In this document: one piece after another, positions 1 through 7,308 of the stretch
How positions within the stretch are numbered: the stretch's first letter is position 1
Layout of the letters: the number at the start of each line of letters is the position of its first letter
Assembly: GCA_002421985.1 (NCBI GenBank)
Contig: DISF01000019.1
Location: forward strand, 16,857-35,606
Direction of reading: 5' to 3'
From: Roseovarius sp. UBA6217
Lineage (GTDB): Bacteria; Pseudomonadota; Alphaproteobacteria; Rhodobacterales; Rhodobacteraceae
DNA length: 18,750 nt
The notes under the pieces: generated by a model
What the model was told of the DNA's origin: nothing
The model's input: the letters and a program-made list of their open reading frames with translations, nothing else
Databases searched by the model: none
Made by a program: the position numbers and the translations under genes

Positions 1-19
1 GCTTGCGCGCCGCCGCGCG

Positions 20-52
20 AGCGCCCGTCCGCCCCCTCGGGCGGGCGCTTTT
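20..52 (+). terminator. Rho-independent terminator of a gene left of the window
   Basis: A GC-rich stem of about 12 pairs is formed by 20-31 and 38-49, with one G-T pair and a six-base loop. It begins AGCGCCCG and ends CGGGCGCT, and runs into four T residues at 49-52. This is the classical intrinsic terminator shape on the plus strand. It implies that a plus-strand gene ends just left of position 1. There is no T-tract on the opposite side, so it should not act for the minus-strand genes. Confidence 0.8.
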
Positions 53-78
53 GCAACGTCACACACCGTATAATCGTT

Positions 79-88
79 CAAGTATTTG
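79..88. repeat. CAAGTATTTG element, first copy
   Basis: This ten-base sequence is identical to that at 7031-7040. It lies 27 bases beyond the left-edge terminator in DNA with no assigned gene. Flanking positions are partly conserved too (CG two bases upstream, GCA downstream). Confidence 0.45.
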
Positions 89-177
89 GCACCATAAAGC
101 GCATTCCACAACCGTTGCAGCGCCCAGCCGGCGGACGGGCACCCGCGCGGCTCATCCCCAAAGCTCAACGCGCCACC

Positions 178-285
178 TCAATCCACCACCGACGCCAGAT
201 GCCACCGCAGCGCATCATCCTGCACCGAATCAAAATGCGTCACGCGGTTGGAGAGCACCACGAGTTGCGTGGCGTGGAGCGGCAT
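178..285 (-). CDS. Possible 35-residue ORF or C-terminal remnant of an unidentified gene
   Basis: A minus-strand ATG at 283-285 opens 35 codons ending in TGA at 178-180. The peptide starts MPLHATQLVVLSNRV and ends LRWHLASVVD. Hand counting gives about 76, 35 and 76 percent G+C at codon positions 1, 2 and 3, the pattern expected of coding DNA at this base composition. The same open frame continues upstream without an ATG to the end of the H-NS gene and overlaps it. It may therefore be a short gene with an unusual start, or the tail of a gene whose front was lost or replaced. I see no ribosome binding site and do not recognise the family. Confidence 0.3.
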   Translation of the reverse strand: MPLHATQLVVLSNRVTHFDSVQDDALRWHLASVVD

Positions 286-341
286 GAGGGTGCCGGAGCT
301 GTGGGCGAGGTGTTCCTGCGCCGCGACACGGCGCGCGCCGC

Positions 342-662
342 TCAGCCGCGTTTGGCGATCAGCATGTCGTCGGGGTTGTGCCCGGCGGCGACCGCCTCGA
401 TGAACCAGCCGGGTTTGCGCCCGCGCCCCGTCCAGGTAAGACGCGGGTCATCGGGATGGCAGTATTTCGGTGCCTTTGCCCCGGCTTTGGGCGCAGGGGC
501 CAGTTCGGCCAGCGAATAGCCCAGGTCGCGGGCCATCGCTTCGAGCCGGGCGCGGGCCTCGGCCTTTTGGCGTTCCTCGAAACTTTCGATGGCGCGGGCC
601 ACGTCTTTTTGCAATTGGCGCAGTTCTTTGAGGGAAAGCGCGTTGAGATCGATATCGGCCAT
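342..662 (-). CDS. H-NS family nucleoid-associated protein (HvrA/Spb type)
   Basis: This 106-residue protein fits the usual length of short alphaproteobacterial H-NS proteins such as HvrA and Spb. These bind AT-rich DNA and act as silencers or global regulators in the nucleoid. Residues about 8-45 are charged and heptad-like (LKELRQLQKD, then FEERQKAEARARLEAM), as expected of the oligomerising coiled coil. The C-terminal part carries the family DNA-binding block HPDDPRLTWTGRGRKPGWF near residues 69-87, with the TWxGRGRxPxW core. The start MADIDLNALSL is preferred: an in-frame start at 695 falls inside the predicted -10 box, and the ORF further upstream is antisense to intergenic DNA and pgi. 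The ribosome binding site is weak. The gene has its own promoter at 694-722. The target genes cannot be told from this window. Confidence 0.9.
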   Translation of the reverse strand: MADIDLNALSLKELRQLQKDVARAIESFEERQKAEARARLEAMARDLGYSLAELAPAPKAGAKAPKYCHPDDPRLTWTGRGRKPGWFIEAVAAGHNPDDMLIAKRG

Positions 663-693
663 TCTGGTGCCTATATTTATGAATACAACCGTC

Positions 694-722
694 ATTATAG
701 ATCGTCTGTTTTCAAATCGCAA
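694..722 (-). promoter_or_regulatory. Promoter of the H-NS gene
   Basis: On the minus strand TTGCGA (717-722) is followed after exactly 17 bases by a perfect TATAAT (694-699). Transcription would start near 687, giving a leader of about 25 bases before the ATG at 662. The -35 box overlaps one arm of an inverted repeat. The region is clearly richer in A/T than its surroundings, as expected for a site an H-NS protein could bind itself. Confidence 0.7.
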
Positions 723-768
723 TTCCCAAATAATGGGCATCCGGTATGGAATTGCCGCGAATGGGCAT
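719..768. repeat. Inverted and direct repeats upstream of the H-NS gene
   Basis: GCAATTCC at 719-726 and GGAATTGC at 748-755 form a perfect 8-base inverted repeat with a 21-base spacer. Interleaved with it, AATGGGCAT occurs twice in direct orientation at 732-740 and 760-768, 28 bases apart. The inner arm overlaps the -35 box of the H-NS promoter, so this could be an operator or an autoregulatory site. This is inferred from position; no binding factor is known. Confidence 0.5.
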
Positions 769-816
769 TTTTCCGGGAAGAAATCCGGGGAAACCGGCAC
801 CCTGTTTCTTTTTGGC

Positions 817-2406
817 TCAAATACCCAAGGGCCGCGCGCGCAGAAAGGCGATGAGCGCGCGGGTGGAGCCGTCCTTGGCCGCCGCATCGCCCCCATCGAG
901 AAGCCCGGCCATTTCGGTGGCGAGCACCTTGCCCAGTTCCACCCCCCATTGATCGAAGGAATTGATCCCGAGCGCCACGCCTTCGACAAACACCCGGTGC
1001 TCGTAAAGCGCGAGGATCTGGCCAAGACGGCGCGGCGTGAGCCGGTCATAGATCAGCGTGGTGGAGGGGCGGTTGCCGGGAAAGGCGCGGTGCGCGGCCT
1101 GCCGGTCGAGATCGGCCCCGCTAAACCCCGCCTTTTGCAGCATCTCGCGGGCCGCGGCCTGGCTGCGCCCGCGCATCAGCGCCTCGGATTGCGCAAGGCA
1201 ATTGGCCACAAGCAGCCGGTGGTGATGGGCAAGATCGGGCTCATGGCCCTCTGCGGCCACCATGAATTCGCAGGGCACCACCTGCGTGCCCTGGTGAAGA
1301 AGCTGGTAAAAGGCGTGCTGCCCGTTGGTGCCAGGCGCACCCCAGACCACCGGCCCGGTGACGGTGGGGACGGGCGCGCCGGACATGGTCACGCCCTTGC
1401 CGTTCGATTCCATCTCCAGTTGCTGGAGATAGGCGGGCAAGAGCGCAAGGCGCTGGTCATAGGGCAGCACCGCGCGGGTGGCGTGGCCACAGCCCTGGTG
1501 GTGCCATAGCCCGGTGAGCGCCAGCATCACCGGCATGTTGTCATCAAGCGGGGCGGTGCAGAAATGGGTGTCCATCTCGGCGGCCCCGTCAAGGAAGGCA
1601 TCAAACCGGCCGGGGCCGATGGCGATCATCAGCGCCAGCCCGATAGGCCCCCAGACCGAATAGCGCCCGCCGATGTAATCGCCAAAGCCAAAGACGCGCT
1701 CGGGCGCGATACCCCATTGCGCGGTGCGCTCTGTGGCCGAGGAGATGGCGGCCATCTGCGCACCCGGATCGCGGCCATGCGCGTGCAGCCAGTCGCGGGC
1801 GGTGGCGGCGTTGGTCATCGTCTCGATCGTGGTAAAGGTCTTGGAGGCGATGAGGAACAGCGTGCGCGCCGGGTCGAGCCCGCGAAGCGTGTCGGCGATA
1901 TCGGCCCCGTCCACATTGGCGACGAAATGACAGCGCGGCCCGTCATGGTAGGGTGCCAGCGCGCGGGTGGCCATTTCGGGGCCGAGATGCGAGCCGCCGA
2001 TACCGATATTGACCACGTCGGCCCAGTCGCCCGCGCGGATGGTGTTGGCAAATTCGGCCATGCGCGCGCGGGTGGCGCGGATCTCGGGCACGATGTCGCG
2101 GCCCTCGACCATGATCCGCGTATCATCGCCGCTGCGCAGCGCGGTGTGCAGCACGGCGCGCCCCTCGGTCTCGTTGATCGCGCCGCCCGAGATCATCGCG
2201 GCGCGGCGCGCGGCAAGGCCCTGCGCCTCGATCCAGGACAGGATCAGCGCGCGGGACGCGGCATCGAGCGTCGTCTTGGAATAATCGAACAGCATCCCGC
2301 CCGCGCGCACCGAGAAATTGGCGGCGCGGTCGGGGTCGGCGGCGAAAAGATCGGTAATGCGGCGGGCCTGTGCCGCCTCTGCCGCCGCCTTTATCCTCGT
2401 CCACAT
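817..2406 (-). CDS. pgi: Glucose-6-phosphate isomerase
   Basis: This protein interconverts glucose 6-phosphate and fructose 6-phosphate in the cytosol. Its 529 residues match the bacterial PGI length. Both family signatures are present: GDYIGGRYSVWG from residue 242 and FDQWGVELGK at 484-493. The catalytic set is visible as Glu333 in MESNGK, His364 in NGQHAFYQ and Lys493 in ELGK, and the phosphate-binding IGIGGSHLGP lies near 134-143. Ala356 sits in the block that normally reads WGEPGTNGQ, a minor oddity. It is the last gene of zwf-pgl-pgi, starting six bases after the pgl stop, with GGAGGG inside the end of pgl as the likely ribosome binding site. Placement with zwf suggests recycling of fructose 6-phosphate into the oxidative pathway. 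I see no convincing terminator behind it. Confidence 0.97.
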   Translation of the reverse strand: MWTRIKAAAEAAQARRITDLFAADPDRAANFSVRAGGMLFDYSKTTLDAASRALILSWIEAQGLAARRAAMISGGAINETEGRAVLHTALRSGDDTRIMVEGRDIVPEIRATRARMAEFANTIRAGDWADVVNIGIGGSHLGPEMATRALAPYHDGPRCHFVANVDGADIADTLRGLDPARTLFLIASKTFTTIETMTNAATARDWLHAHGRDPGAQMAAISSATERTAQWGIAPERVFGFGDYIGGRYSVWGPIGLALMIAIGPGRFDAFLDGAAEMDTHFCTAPLDDNMPVMLALTGLWHHQGCGHATRAVLPYDQRLALLPAYLQQLEMESNGKGVTMSGAPVPTVTGPVVWGAPGTNGQHAFYQLLHQGTQVVPCEFMVAAEGHEPDLAHHHRLLVANCLAQSEALMRGRSQAAAREMLQKAGFSGADLDRQAAHRAFPGNRPSTTLIYDRLTPRRLGQILALYEHRVFVEGVALGINSFDQWGVELGKVLATEMAGLLDGGDAAAKDGSTRALIAFLRARPLGI

Positions 2407-2412
2407 GGCGCG

Positions 2413-3090
2413 TCAGCCCTCCGGTGCCCAATGCACGGTCGCACCGTCGAGAAGGGCGGCCACCGGGGCCTCGATGGGCCGCAAATGGCGGGCGCGCTCC
2501 AGCGCGCGGCGCTTTTTCTCGCCGGTGATCGCGATATGGGTGTTGATCGCCCCCGCCAGCACCCGTGCCGAGAGGGTCACGCGCGGCTCGTCCTCTCCCG
2601 GCACGCGCACGGGGCAGAGCACGGGCGCGTCATCGGCGAGCGCCGCCTCAAGACCCTCGGCACCGGGGATGAGCGAGGCCGTGTGCATGTCTGCGCCCAT
2701 GCCAAGCAGGCAGATGTCGATGGGCAGGGCGGGAATGATGTTGGCTTCAAGCTCGGCCAGCACCGTCTCGGGGGTATCGGAACGGGCATAAAGCGGCAGG
2801 TAGCGCGCCGCCGCCGCCCGCCCCACCAGAAGCCGGGCGCGAATGAGCCGCGTGTTGGAGCGGATATGCATCTCGGGGCGCCAGCGCTCGTCCGACAAGA
2901 GGATATCGACGCGCCCCCAATCCAGATCGGTATCGCAGATCGCATCGAATACCGGCCCCGGCGTGGTGCCGCCGGGCACCACGAAAAGCACGCGATCCTT
3001 GTGTGAAAGTGCGGTGCGCAATTCGCCCGCAAGCTGGTTGGCCAGACCGAGCGCCATCATCTCGTCATCGGCATAATCACACAGGATCAT
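2413..3090 (-). CDS. pgl: 6-phosphogluconolactonase
   Basis: This enzyme hydrolyses 6-phosphogluconolactone to 6-phosphogluconate, the second step after zwf and the entry to the Entner-Doudoroff and oxidative pentose-phosphate pathways. The 225-residue protein has the NagB/Pgl fold signatures: the phosphate-binding VPGGTTPGPVFD near residues 38-49, LSDERW at 65-70, and LLGMGADMHTASLIPG, a variant of the GxGxDGHxASLFPG block. Two residues in that last block differ from the commonest form (the Asp-Gly-His becomes Asp-Met-His), which is tolerated in related proteins. The ATG overlaps the zwf stop in an ATGA at 3087-3090, implying translational coupling. A GGGAG lies eight bases upstream of the start. 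It is the middle gene of the operon. Confidence 0.93.
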   Translation of the reverse strand: MILCDYADDEMMALGLANQLAGELRTALSHKDRVLFVVPGGTTPGPVFDAICDTDLDWGRVDILLSDERWRPEMHIRSNTRLIRARLLVGRAAAARYLPLYARSDTPETVLAELEANIIPALPIDICLLGMGADMHTASLIPGAEGLEAALADDAPVLCPVRVPGEDEPRVTLSARVLAGAINTHIAITGEKKRRALERARHLRPIEAPVAALLDGATVHWAPEG

Positions 3091-4538
3091 GGTTTGATCT
3101 CCCGCCAGCGCCGCCCGTCGCGGTGCATGAGCATCATGGCCTCTTCGGGGCCCGAAGAGCCGGTATCATAGGGCAGGGGCGGCTCTTGTTCCATCTGCCA
3201 CGCGGCGATGATCGGATCGGTCCAGGCCCAGGCGGCCTCGACCTCGTCGCCGCGCATGAAGAGGGTCTGGTTGCCGCGGATCACATCCATGATGAGCCGC
3301 TCGTAGGCGTCGGGGAAATCGGCCTCTTCCGGCCCCAGCGCCTCGGCGAAGGTCATGTCGAGCGGCACGTCGATCAGGCGCATCCCCCCCGGCCCCGGCT
3401 CCTTTATGGTCACGCCAAGCTCGATCCCCTCGTTGGGTTGCAGCCGGATCGTGAGGATATTGCGGTGCCGCCCCGCCTCGGCCCCGAAGATCGAATGCGG
3501 CGCGTCCTTGAACACCACCGCGATCTCGGAGGTGCGCGCGCGCAGCCGCTTGCCGGTGCGCAGATAGAACGGCGTGCCCGCCCAGCGCCAGTTGGATATC
3601 TGCGCCTTGAGGGCGACGAAGCTTTCGGTCGTGCTGTCGTGCTGGCCCGCCTGGGTGCGGAAATCAGGCTGGGTGCCGTCGCCGCCATACTGGCCGCGCA
3701 CCACATCCCCCCGCGCGACCGGGTCGAGTGCGCGGATCACCTTGAGTTTCTCGTCGCGGACCGGATCGGGGGCAAAGCGCGCCGGCGGCTCCATCGCGAT
3801 GAGGCACAAAAGCTGCATCAGGTGGTTTTGCACCATGTCGCGCATCGCGCCGGCATGGTTGTAATACTCGGCCCGCCCGCCGATGCCGACGGTTTCGGCC
3901 ACGGTGATCTGGATGTGATCGACATATTGGCTGTTCCACAGCGGCTCGAACAGGACATTGCCAAAGCGGATTGCCATCAGGTTCTGCACGGTTTCCTTGC
4001 CGAGGTAATGGTCGATCCGGTAGATCTGATGCTCGCAGAAATGCTGCGCGAGGGCGCGGTTGAGCGCGCGCGCACTGGCAAGATCGTGGCCAAAGGGTTT
4101 CTCCACCACGATGCGGGCCGCGTCATCGGCCATGCCATGCGCATGCAGGCGCTGGGCCAGATCGCCAAAGAGCGCCGGGGCAACGGAGAAGTAGAAGGCG
4201 CGGATGCGATCCTTGCGCATATGCCCGGCGAGCGTTGTCCAGCCCTCGTTGCCGCGCGCGTCGAGCGTGACATAGGACAGCATCGCAAGAAAGGCCGCGC
4301 GGGTGGGGCCATCGCCTGCACCGGTGGCGAATTCGTCCAGCGCCTCGGCTATGAGGTCACGCCATTCATCGGCACCCATCGCGGTGCGGGCGGCGCCGAT
4401 GAGGCGGGTATCGGCACCGAACTGACCGGCGACAAAGCGGCGGTAGAGCGCGGGCAGGATCTTGCGCCGCGCCAGATCGCCCGTCGCGCCGAAAATGACC
4501 AGGTCGAACGGCTCGACCGGGATGACCCGAGACGCCAT
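3087..4538 (-). CDS. zwf: Glucose-6-phosphate 1-dehydrogenase
   Basis: This enzyme oxidises glucose 6-phosphate to 6-phosphogluconolactone and is a main source of NADPH. The 483-residue length fits the family. The dinucleotide-binding loop is FGATGDLARRK near residues 16-26. EKPFG is at 146-150, and the substrate-binding signature RIDHYLGKE lies at 174-182. The start MASRVIPVEPF is chosen because AAAGGGGAGT stands just upstream and the 19-residue longer version would begin at the predicted promoter. It leads the operon zwf-pgl-pgi and overlaps pgl by four bases. No regulator such as hexR is adjacent, so control cannot be inferred from context. Confidence 0.97.
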   Translation of the reverse strand: MASRVIPVEPFDLVIFGATGDLARRKILPALYRRFVAGQFGADTRLIGAARTAMGADEWRDLIAEALDEFATGAGDGPTRAAFLAMLSYVTLDARGNEGWTTLAGHMRKDRIRAFYFSVAPALFGDLAQRLHAHGMADDAARIVVEKPFGHDLASARALNRALAQHFCEHQIYRIDHYLGKETVQNLMAIRFGNVLFEPLWNSQYVDHIQITVAETVGIGGRAEYYNHAGAMRDMVQNHLMQLLCLIAMEPPARFAPDPVRDEKLKVIRALDPVARGDVVRGQYGGDGTQPDFRTQAGQHDSTTESFVALKAQISNWRWAGTPFYLRTGKRLRARTSEIAVVFKDAPHSIFGAEAGRHRNILTIRLQPNEGIELGVTIKEPGPGGMRLIDVPLDMTFAEALGPEEADFPDAYERLIMDVIRGNQTLFMRGDEVEAAWAWTDPIIAAWQMEQEPPLPYDTGSSGPEEAMMLMHRDGRRWREIKP

Positions 4539-4567
4539 GCGCCGACTCCCCTTTTTGTTCGGTCGCG

Positions 4568-4595
4568 AGCGTAGCATGGTTATGCGTGGGCACAA
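4568..4595 (-). promoter_or_regulatory. Possible promoter of the zwf-pgl-pgi operon
   Basis: On the minus strand TTGTGC (4590-4595) and TACGCT (4568-4573) are separated by 16 bases. They lie about 30 bases upstream of the zwf ATG at 4538. Both boxes match the housekeeping consensus only partly, so this is a position-supported guess. Confidence 0.35.
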
Positions 4596-4673
4596 TGGTG
4601 CGCGGTGGCCTCGGCCGGAAACTGAATGCCGGGGCCGAAACCGATGGAGGGCCGGGGGCCGGGTCGCGCCCGC

Positions 4674-6317
4674 TCAGACCAGCCGCGAGGTCTCTATCGC
4701 CGCGCGCACGAAATCGGCAAAGAGCGGATGCGGCGCGAAGGGCTTGGATTTCAACTCGGGATGATATTGCACGCCGATGAACCACGGGTGATCGGACCAT
4801 TCCACGATCTCGGGCAGGCGGCCATCGGGCGACATGCCCGAGAAGGTCAGACCGCAGGCCTCCAACTTTTCGCGATATTTGGTGTCCACCTCGTAGCGGT
4901 GGCGGTGGCGCTCATCAATCGCCATCGTGCCATAGATCCGCGCCACGCGGCTGCCCTCCTTGAGCACCGCGTCATAGGCCCCGAGCCGCATCGTGCCGCC
5001 CTTGTCGTCGCTCGGATTGCGCGTGACCTTCTCGTTGCCCTGCACCCATTCCTTGAGGTGATAGACCACCGGCTCGAATCGGCGCTGGCCTGCCTCATGG
5101 TCGAATTCCTCTGACCCCGCGTCCCTCAGGCCCGCGACGTTGCGCGCCGCCTCGATTACCGCCATCTGCATTCCCAGACATATCCCGAGATAGGGGATCT
5201 TGCGGGTGCGGGCGAATTCGGCGGCCTTGATCTTTCCCTCCGTGCCGCGCTCGCCAAAGCCGCCGGGCACGAGGATCGCGTGGAACCCTTCGAGATGCGG
5301 GGCCGGGTCTTCGCTCTCGAAAATCTCGGCATCGACCCATTCGACCGTGACGCGCACCCGGTTGGCCATGCCGCCATGGGTAAGCGCCTCGCGGATGGAT
5401 TTATAGGCATCCTCAAGCTGCACATATTTGCCGACAATGGCGATTTTCACCTCGCCGTCGGTGTTCTGGATGCGGTCCACCACGTCCTGCCACACCGTCA
5501 GGTCGGGGCGCGGTGCGGGGCTGATCGCAAAGGCGTCGAGCACCGCCTGATCCAGCCCCTCGCGGTGATAGGCCAGCGGTGCCTCGTAGATCGACTTGAG
5601 ATCATAGGCCGCGACGACATGCTCCTTGCGGACGTTGCAGAAAAGCGCGATCTTTTCGCGTTCCTTCTCCGGGATCGGGTGCTCGGACCGGCATACGAGG
5701 ATATCGGGCGCAATCCCGATGCTCTGCAATTCCTTCACGCTGTGCTGCGTCGGCTTGGTTTTCAACTCGCCGCTCGCCGCGAGATAGGGCAGCAGCGTGA
5801 GATGCATGAAAAGGCACTGCCCGCGCGGGCGGTCATGGCTGAATTGCCGGATTGCCTCGAAAAACGGCAGCCCCTCGATATCGCCCACCGTGCCGCCGAT
5901 CTCGCAGAGCATGAAATCCACCTCATCCTCGCCGATGGCGAGGAAGTCCTTGATTTCATTGGTGACGTGAGGGATCACCTGGATCGTCTTGCCAAGGTAG
6001 TCGCCGCGCCGCTCGCGCTCCAGCACGTTGGAATAGATCCGCCCCGAGGAGACGGAGTCACTCATCCGCGCGGGCACGCCGGTGAAACGCTCGTAATGGC
6101 CCAGATCAAGATCCGTCTCGGCCCCGTCATCGGTGACGAACACCTCGCCATGCTCGAACGGCGACATCGTGCCGGGATCGACGTTGAGGTAAGGATCGAG
6201 CTTGCGCAACCGCACCGAGAAGCCGCGCGCCTGCAAGAGCGCGCCCAAGGCCGCCGAGGCCAGCCCCTTGCCGAGCGAGGACACGACGCCGCCGGTAATG
6301 AAGATATAACGTGCCAT
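4674..6317 (-). CDS. pyrG: CTP synthase
   Basis: CTP synthase aminates UTP to CTP using glutamine, the last step of pyrimidine nucleotide synthesis. The 547 residues match the family. The N-terminal synthetase domain opens with the ATP loop FITGGVVSSLGKGLASA and contains KLDPYLNVDPGTMSPFEHGE at about 39-58. The C-terminal class I glutamine amidotransferase has its nucleophile Cys380 in GICLGMQ, and His519 and Glu521 in YHPE, close to E. coli Cys379, His515 and Glu517. The start MARYIFITGG is preceded by a GGGGGG ribosome binding site; the longer in-frame extension of 51 residues is leader DNA and includes the promoter. secG lies 163 bases upstream on the same strand, a common alphaproteobacterial neighbour. 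Confidence 0.97.
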   Translation of the reverse strand: MARYIFITGGVVSSLGKGLASAALGALLQARGFSVRLRKLDPYLNVDPGTMSPFEHGEVFVTDDGAETDLDLGHYERFTGVPARMSDSVSSGRIYSNVLERERRGDYLGKTIQVIPHVTNEIKDFLAIGEDEVDFMLCEIGGTVGDIEGLPFFEAIRQFSHDRPRGQCLFMHLTLLPYLAASGELKTKPTQHSVKELQSIGIAPDILVCRSEHPIPEKEREKIALFCNVRKEHVVAAYDLKSIYEAPLAYHREGLDQAVLDAFAISPAPRPDLTVWQDVVDRIQNTDGEVKIAIVGKYVQLEDAYKSIREALTHGGMANRVRVTVEWVDAEIFESEDPAPHLEGFHAILVPGGFGERGTEGKIKAAEFARTRKIPYLGICLGMQMAVIEAARNVAGLRDAGSEEFDHEAGQRRFEPVVYHLKEWVQGNEKVTRNPSDDKGGTMRLGAYDAVLKEGSRVARIYGTMAIDERHRHRYEVDTKYREKLEACGLTFSGMSPDGRLPEIVEWSDHPWFIGVQYHPELKSKPFAPHPLFADFVRAAIETSRLV

Positions 6318-6398
6318 GCGGCTGGCCCCCCGTGATGATGTTTTCGCTTGGTCAAAGCCCCGGATGGCCCTGAAAAGCCACCCGATCACGGGATTTAA

Positions 6399-6427
6399 CC
6401 TATAAAGGATTCGGCGCGTCCGCGCAA
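6399..6427 (-). promoter_or_regulatory. Promoter of pyrG
   Basis: On the minus strand TTGCGC (6422-6427) is followed after 17 bases by TATAGG (6399-6404). The predicted start near 6392 leaves a leader of about 75 bases before the pyrG ATG. I saw no clear attenuator or slippage tract in that leader. The boxes lie in the 163-base gap between secG and pyrG. Confidence 0.55.
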
Positions 6428-6480
6428 GGTGGACGCTAGATCGTGTTGCGGATACGCGCGGCACCCGCAATTTTTAGTGG

Positions 6481-6840
6481 TCAGTCCGCCGTCGGCGTCA
6501 GCGGCGCATCGCTCGATGGCGGCGGCAGCAGGGTGTCGACATCGGGCAGGCCGGGTGCGGCCGGTTCTGCGGGCGCGGGCACCGGGCTATTGCCGAGCCG
6601 GTCGAGCACCGAGACGCCCGCCGATTTCTGCGCCGCCAGCACGGTGAGCGTGATCGACGTGGCGATGAAGGCCACCGCGAATATCCAGGTGAGCTTGCCC
6701 AGCGCCGTGGCCGCCGCGCGCCCCGTGACCGCGCCGCCGCCGCCCATGCCAAGGCCGCCGCCTTCGGACCGTTGCAAAAGCACCACGCCGATGAGCGCGA
6801 GCGCGAGCAGCAGGTGGATGGTGAGGACGACGTTTTCCAT
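6481..6840 (-). CDS. secG: Preprotein translocase subunit SecG
   Basis: SecG is the small inner-membrane partner of SecYE that assists protein export. The 119-residue protein has the family layout: membrane helix one near residues 4-22 (VVLTIHLLLALALIGVVLLQ), the conserved cytoplasmic loop RSEGGGLGMGGGG at about 24-36, then helix two near 50-70 (LTWIFAVAFIATSITLTVL). A low-complexity Pro/Ala-rich tail follows, as in many alphaproteobacterial SecG proteins. The start MENVVLTIHLL is chosen because the in-frame extension upstream would be charged, not membrane-like, and would run through the predicted promoter. The ribosome binding site is poor. It appears to be a single gene with its own promoter. 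Confidence 0.93.
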   Translation of the reverse strand: MENVVLTIHLLLALALIGVVLLQRSEGGGLGMGGGGAVTGRAAATALGKLTWIFAVAFIATSITLTVLAAQKSAGVSVLDRLGNSPVPAPAEPAAPGLPDVDTLLPPPSSDAPLTPTAD

Positions 6841-6875
6841 AGCGGGCAGGGCCTGTCTTTGCGCGTGTTGGCTGG

Positions 6876-6904
6876 TATCTATGCAATTCCGTAGAGGCCC
6901 GCAA
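6876..6904 (-). promoter_or_regulatory. Promoter of secG
   Basis: On the minus strand TTGCGG (6899-6904) is followed after 17 bases by TAGATA (6876-6881), about 36 bases upstream of the secG ATG. Spacing is ideal and both boxes are moderate matches. Its -35 box shares the TTGCG core with the predicted pyrG and H-NS promoters. Confidence 0.5.
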
Positions 6905-7030
6905 CCCGGCAATGTGGCCGTCGCGATGACAGGCCGCACGGGGGCGCGGGAAAACCGGCCTGTTGGCGGGGCTGCGCGCGCCAAATGCTCACGGCTCCCG
7001 CCCGGAACCATAAGAGCAGAAAAAAACGAA

Positions 7031-7040
7031 CAAGTATTTG
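7031..7040. repeat. CAAGTATTTG element, second copy
   Basis: The ten bases CAAGTATTTG occur here and at 79-88, both in non-coding, locally A/T-rich DNA of an otherwise very GC-rich window. A related GTATTTGA contains the pgi stop codon on the minus strand (817-824). Here the element stands just behind the DUF2842 gene, next to a run of seven A residues at 7020-7026. The function is unknown. Confidence 0.45.
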
Positions 7041-7061
7041 AAGCAAGATGAAGGGGTGGGG

Positions 7062-7298
7062 TCAGTCCTGCCCCTCATCGGGGTCGGGCTGGCCCACGCC
7101 GAGAAAGACGCGCCTGAGCGGCACGATCCAGACCACCCCAAGCACCACGAAGATGACGAGTTCCATCAACACCGGAAGCCCGTCCATGCGCGTGCGCAGC
7201 CAGTCGGCAAGGGTGACGGATGCCACGATCCACGCGGGCAGCGCGATCAGCAGCACCGCCAGCGACCAGCGTTTGCGCGCCTTGTAGCCCAGGGCCAT
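7062..7298 (-). CDS. DUF2842 family small membrane protein
   Basis: This 78-residue protein begins MALGYKARKRWSL, the typical opening of DUF2842 proteins, as I recall the family. It shows two hydrophobic membrane segments, near residues 12-30 (SLAVLLIALPAWIVASVTL) and about 42-60 (PVLMELVIFVVLGVVWIVP), joined by a short charged loop. The tail is acidic. Function is unknown; the family is found mainly in alphaproteobacteria. It starts ten bases after purA, and its ribosome binding site GAGGAAA overlaps the purA stop codon, so it is almost certainly cotranscribed and translationally coupled with purA. Confidence 0.85.
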   Translation of the reverse strand: MALGYKARKRWSLAVLLIALPAWIVASVTLADWLRTRMDGLPVLMELVIFVVLGVVWIVPLRRVFLGVGQPDPDEGQD

Positions 7299-7308
7299 AT
7301 CGCTTTCC

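Larger units (their letters stand above)
53..341. other. Stretch without an assigned gene between the left terminator and the H-NS gene
   Basis: About 290 bases separate the left-edge terminator from the H-NS stop codon. The part nearest the terminator carries a TATAAT at 69-74 with no matching -35 element and a CAAGTATTTG element at 79-88. The part at 178-341 reads on the minus strand like the end of a protein and is listed separately. No RNA gene, mobile element or convincing plus-strand gene is visible. Confidence 0.6.

Noticed and set aside
69..74. Perfect TATAAT on the plus strand
   Set aside because: No -35 box at a workable distance and no plus-strand gene follows.
1564..4574. Plus-strand ORFs of 480 and 523 codons opposite pgi, pgl and zwf
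   Set aside because: They mirror well-supported enzymes, have shadow-like composition and no family motifs.
7020..7026. Run of seven T on the minus strand behind DUF2842 as a terminator
   Set aside because: No GC-rich stem precedes it, so it does not fit an intrinsic terminator.
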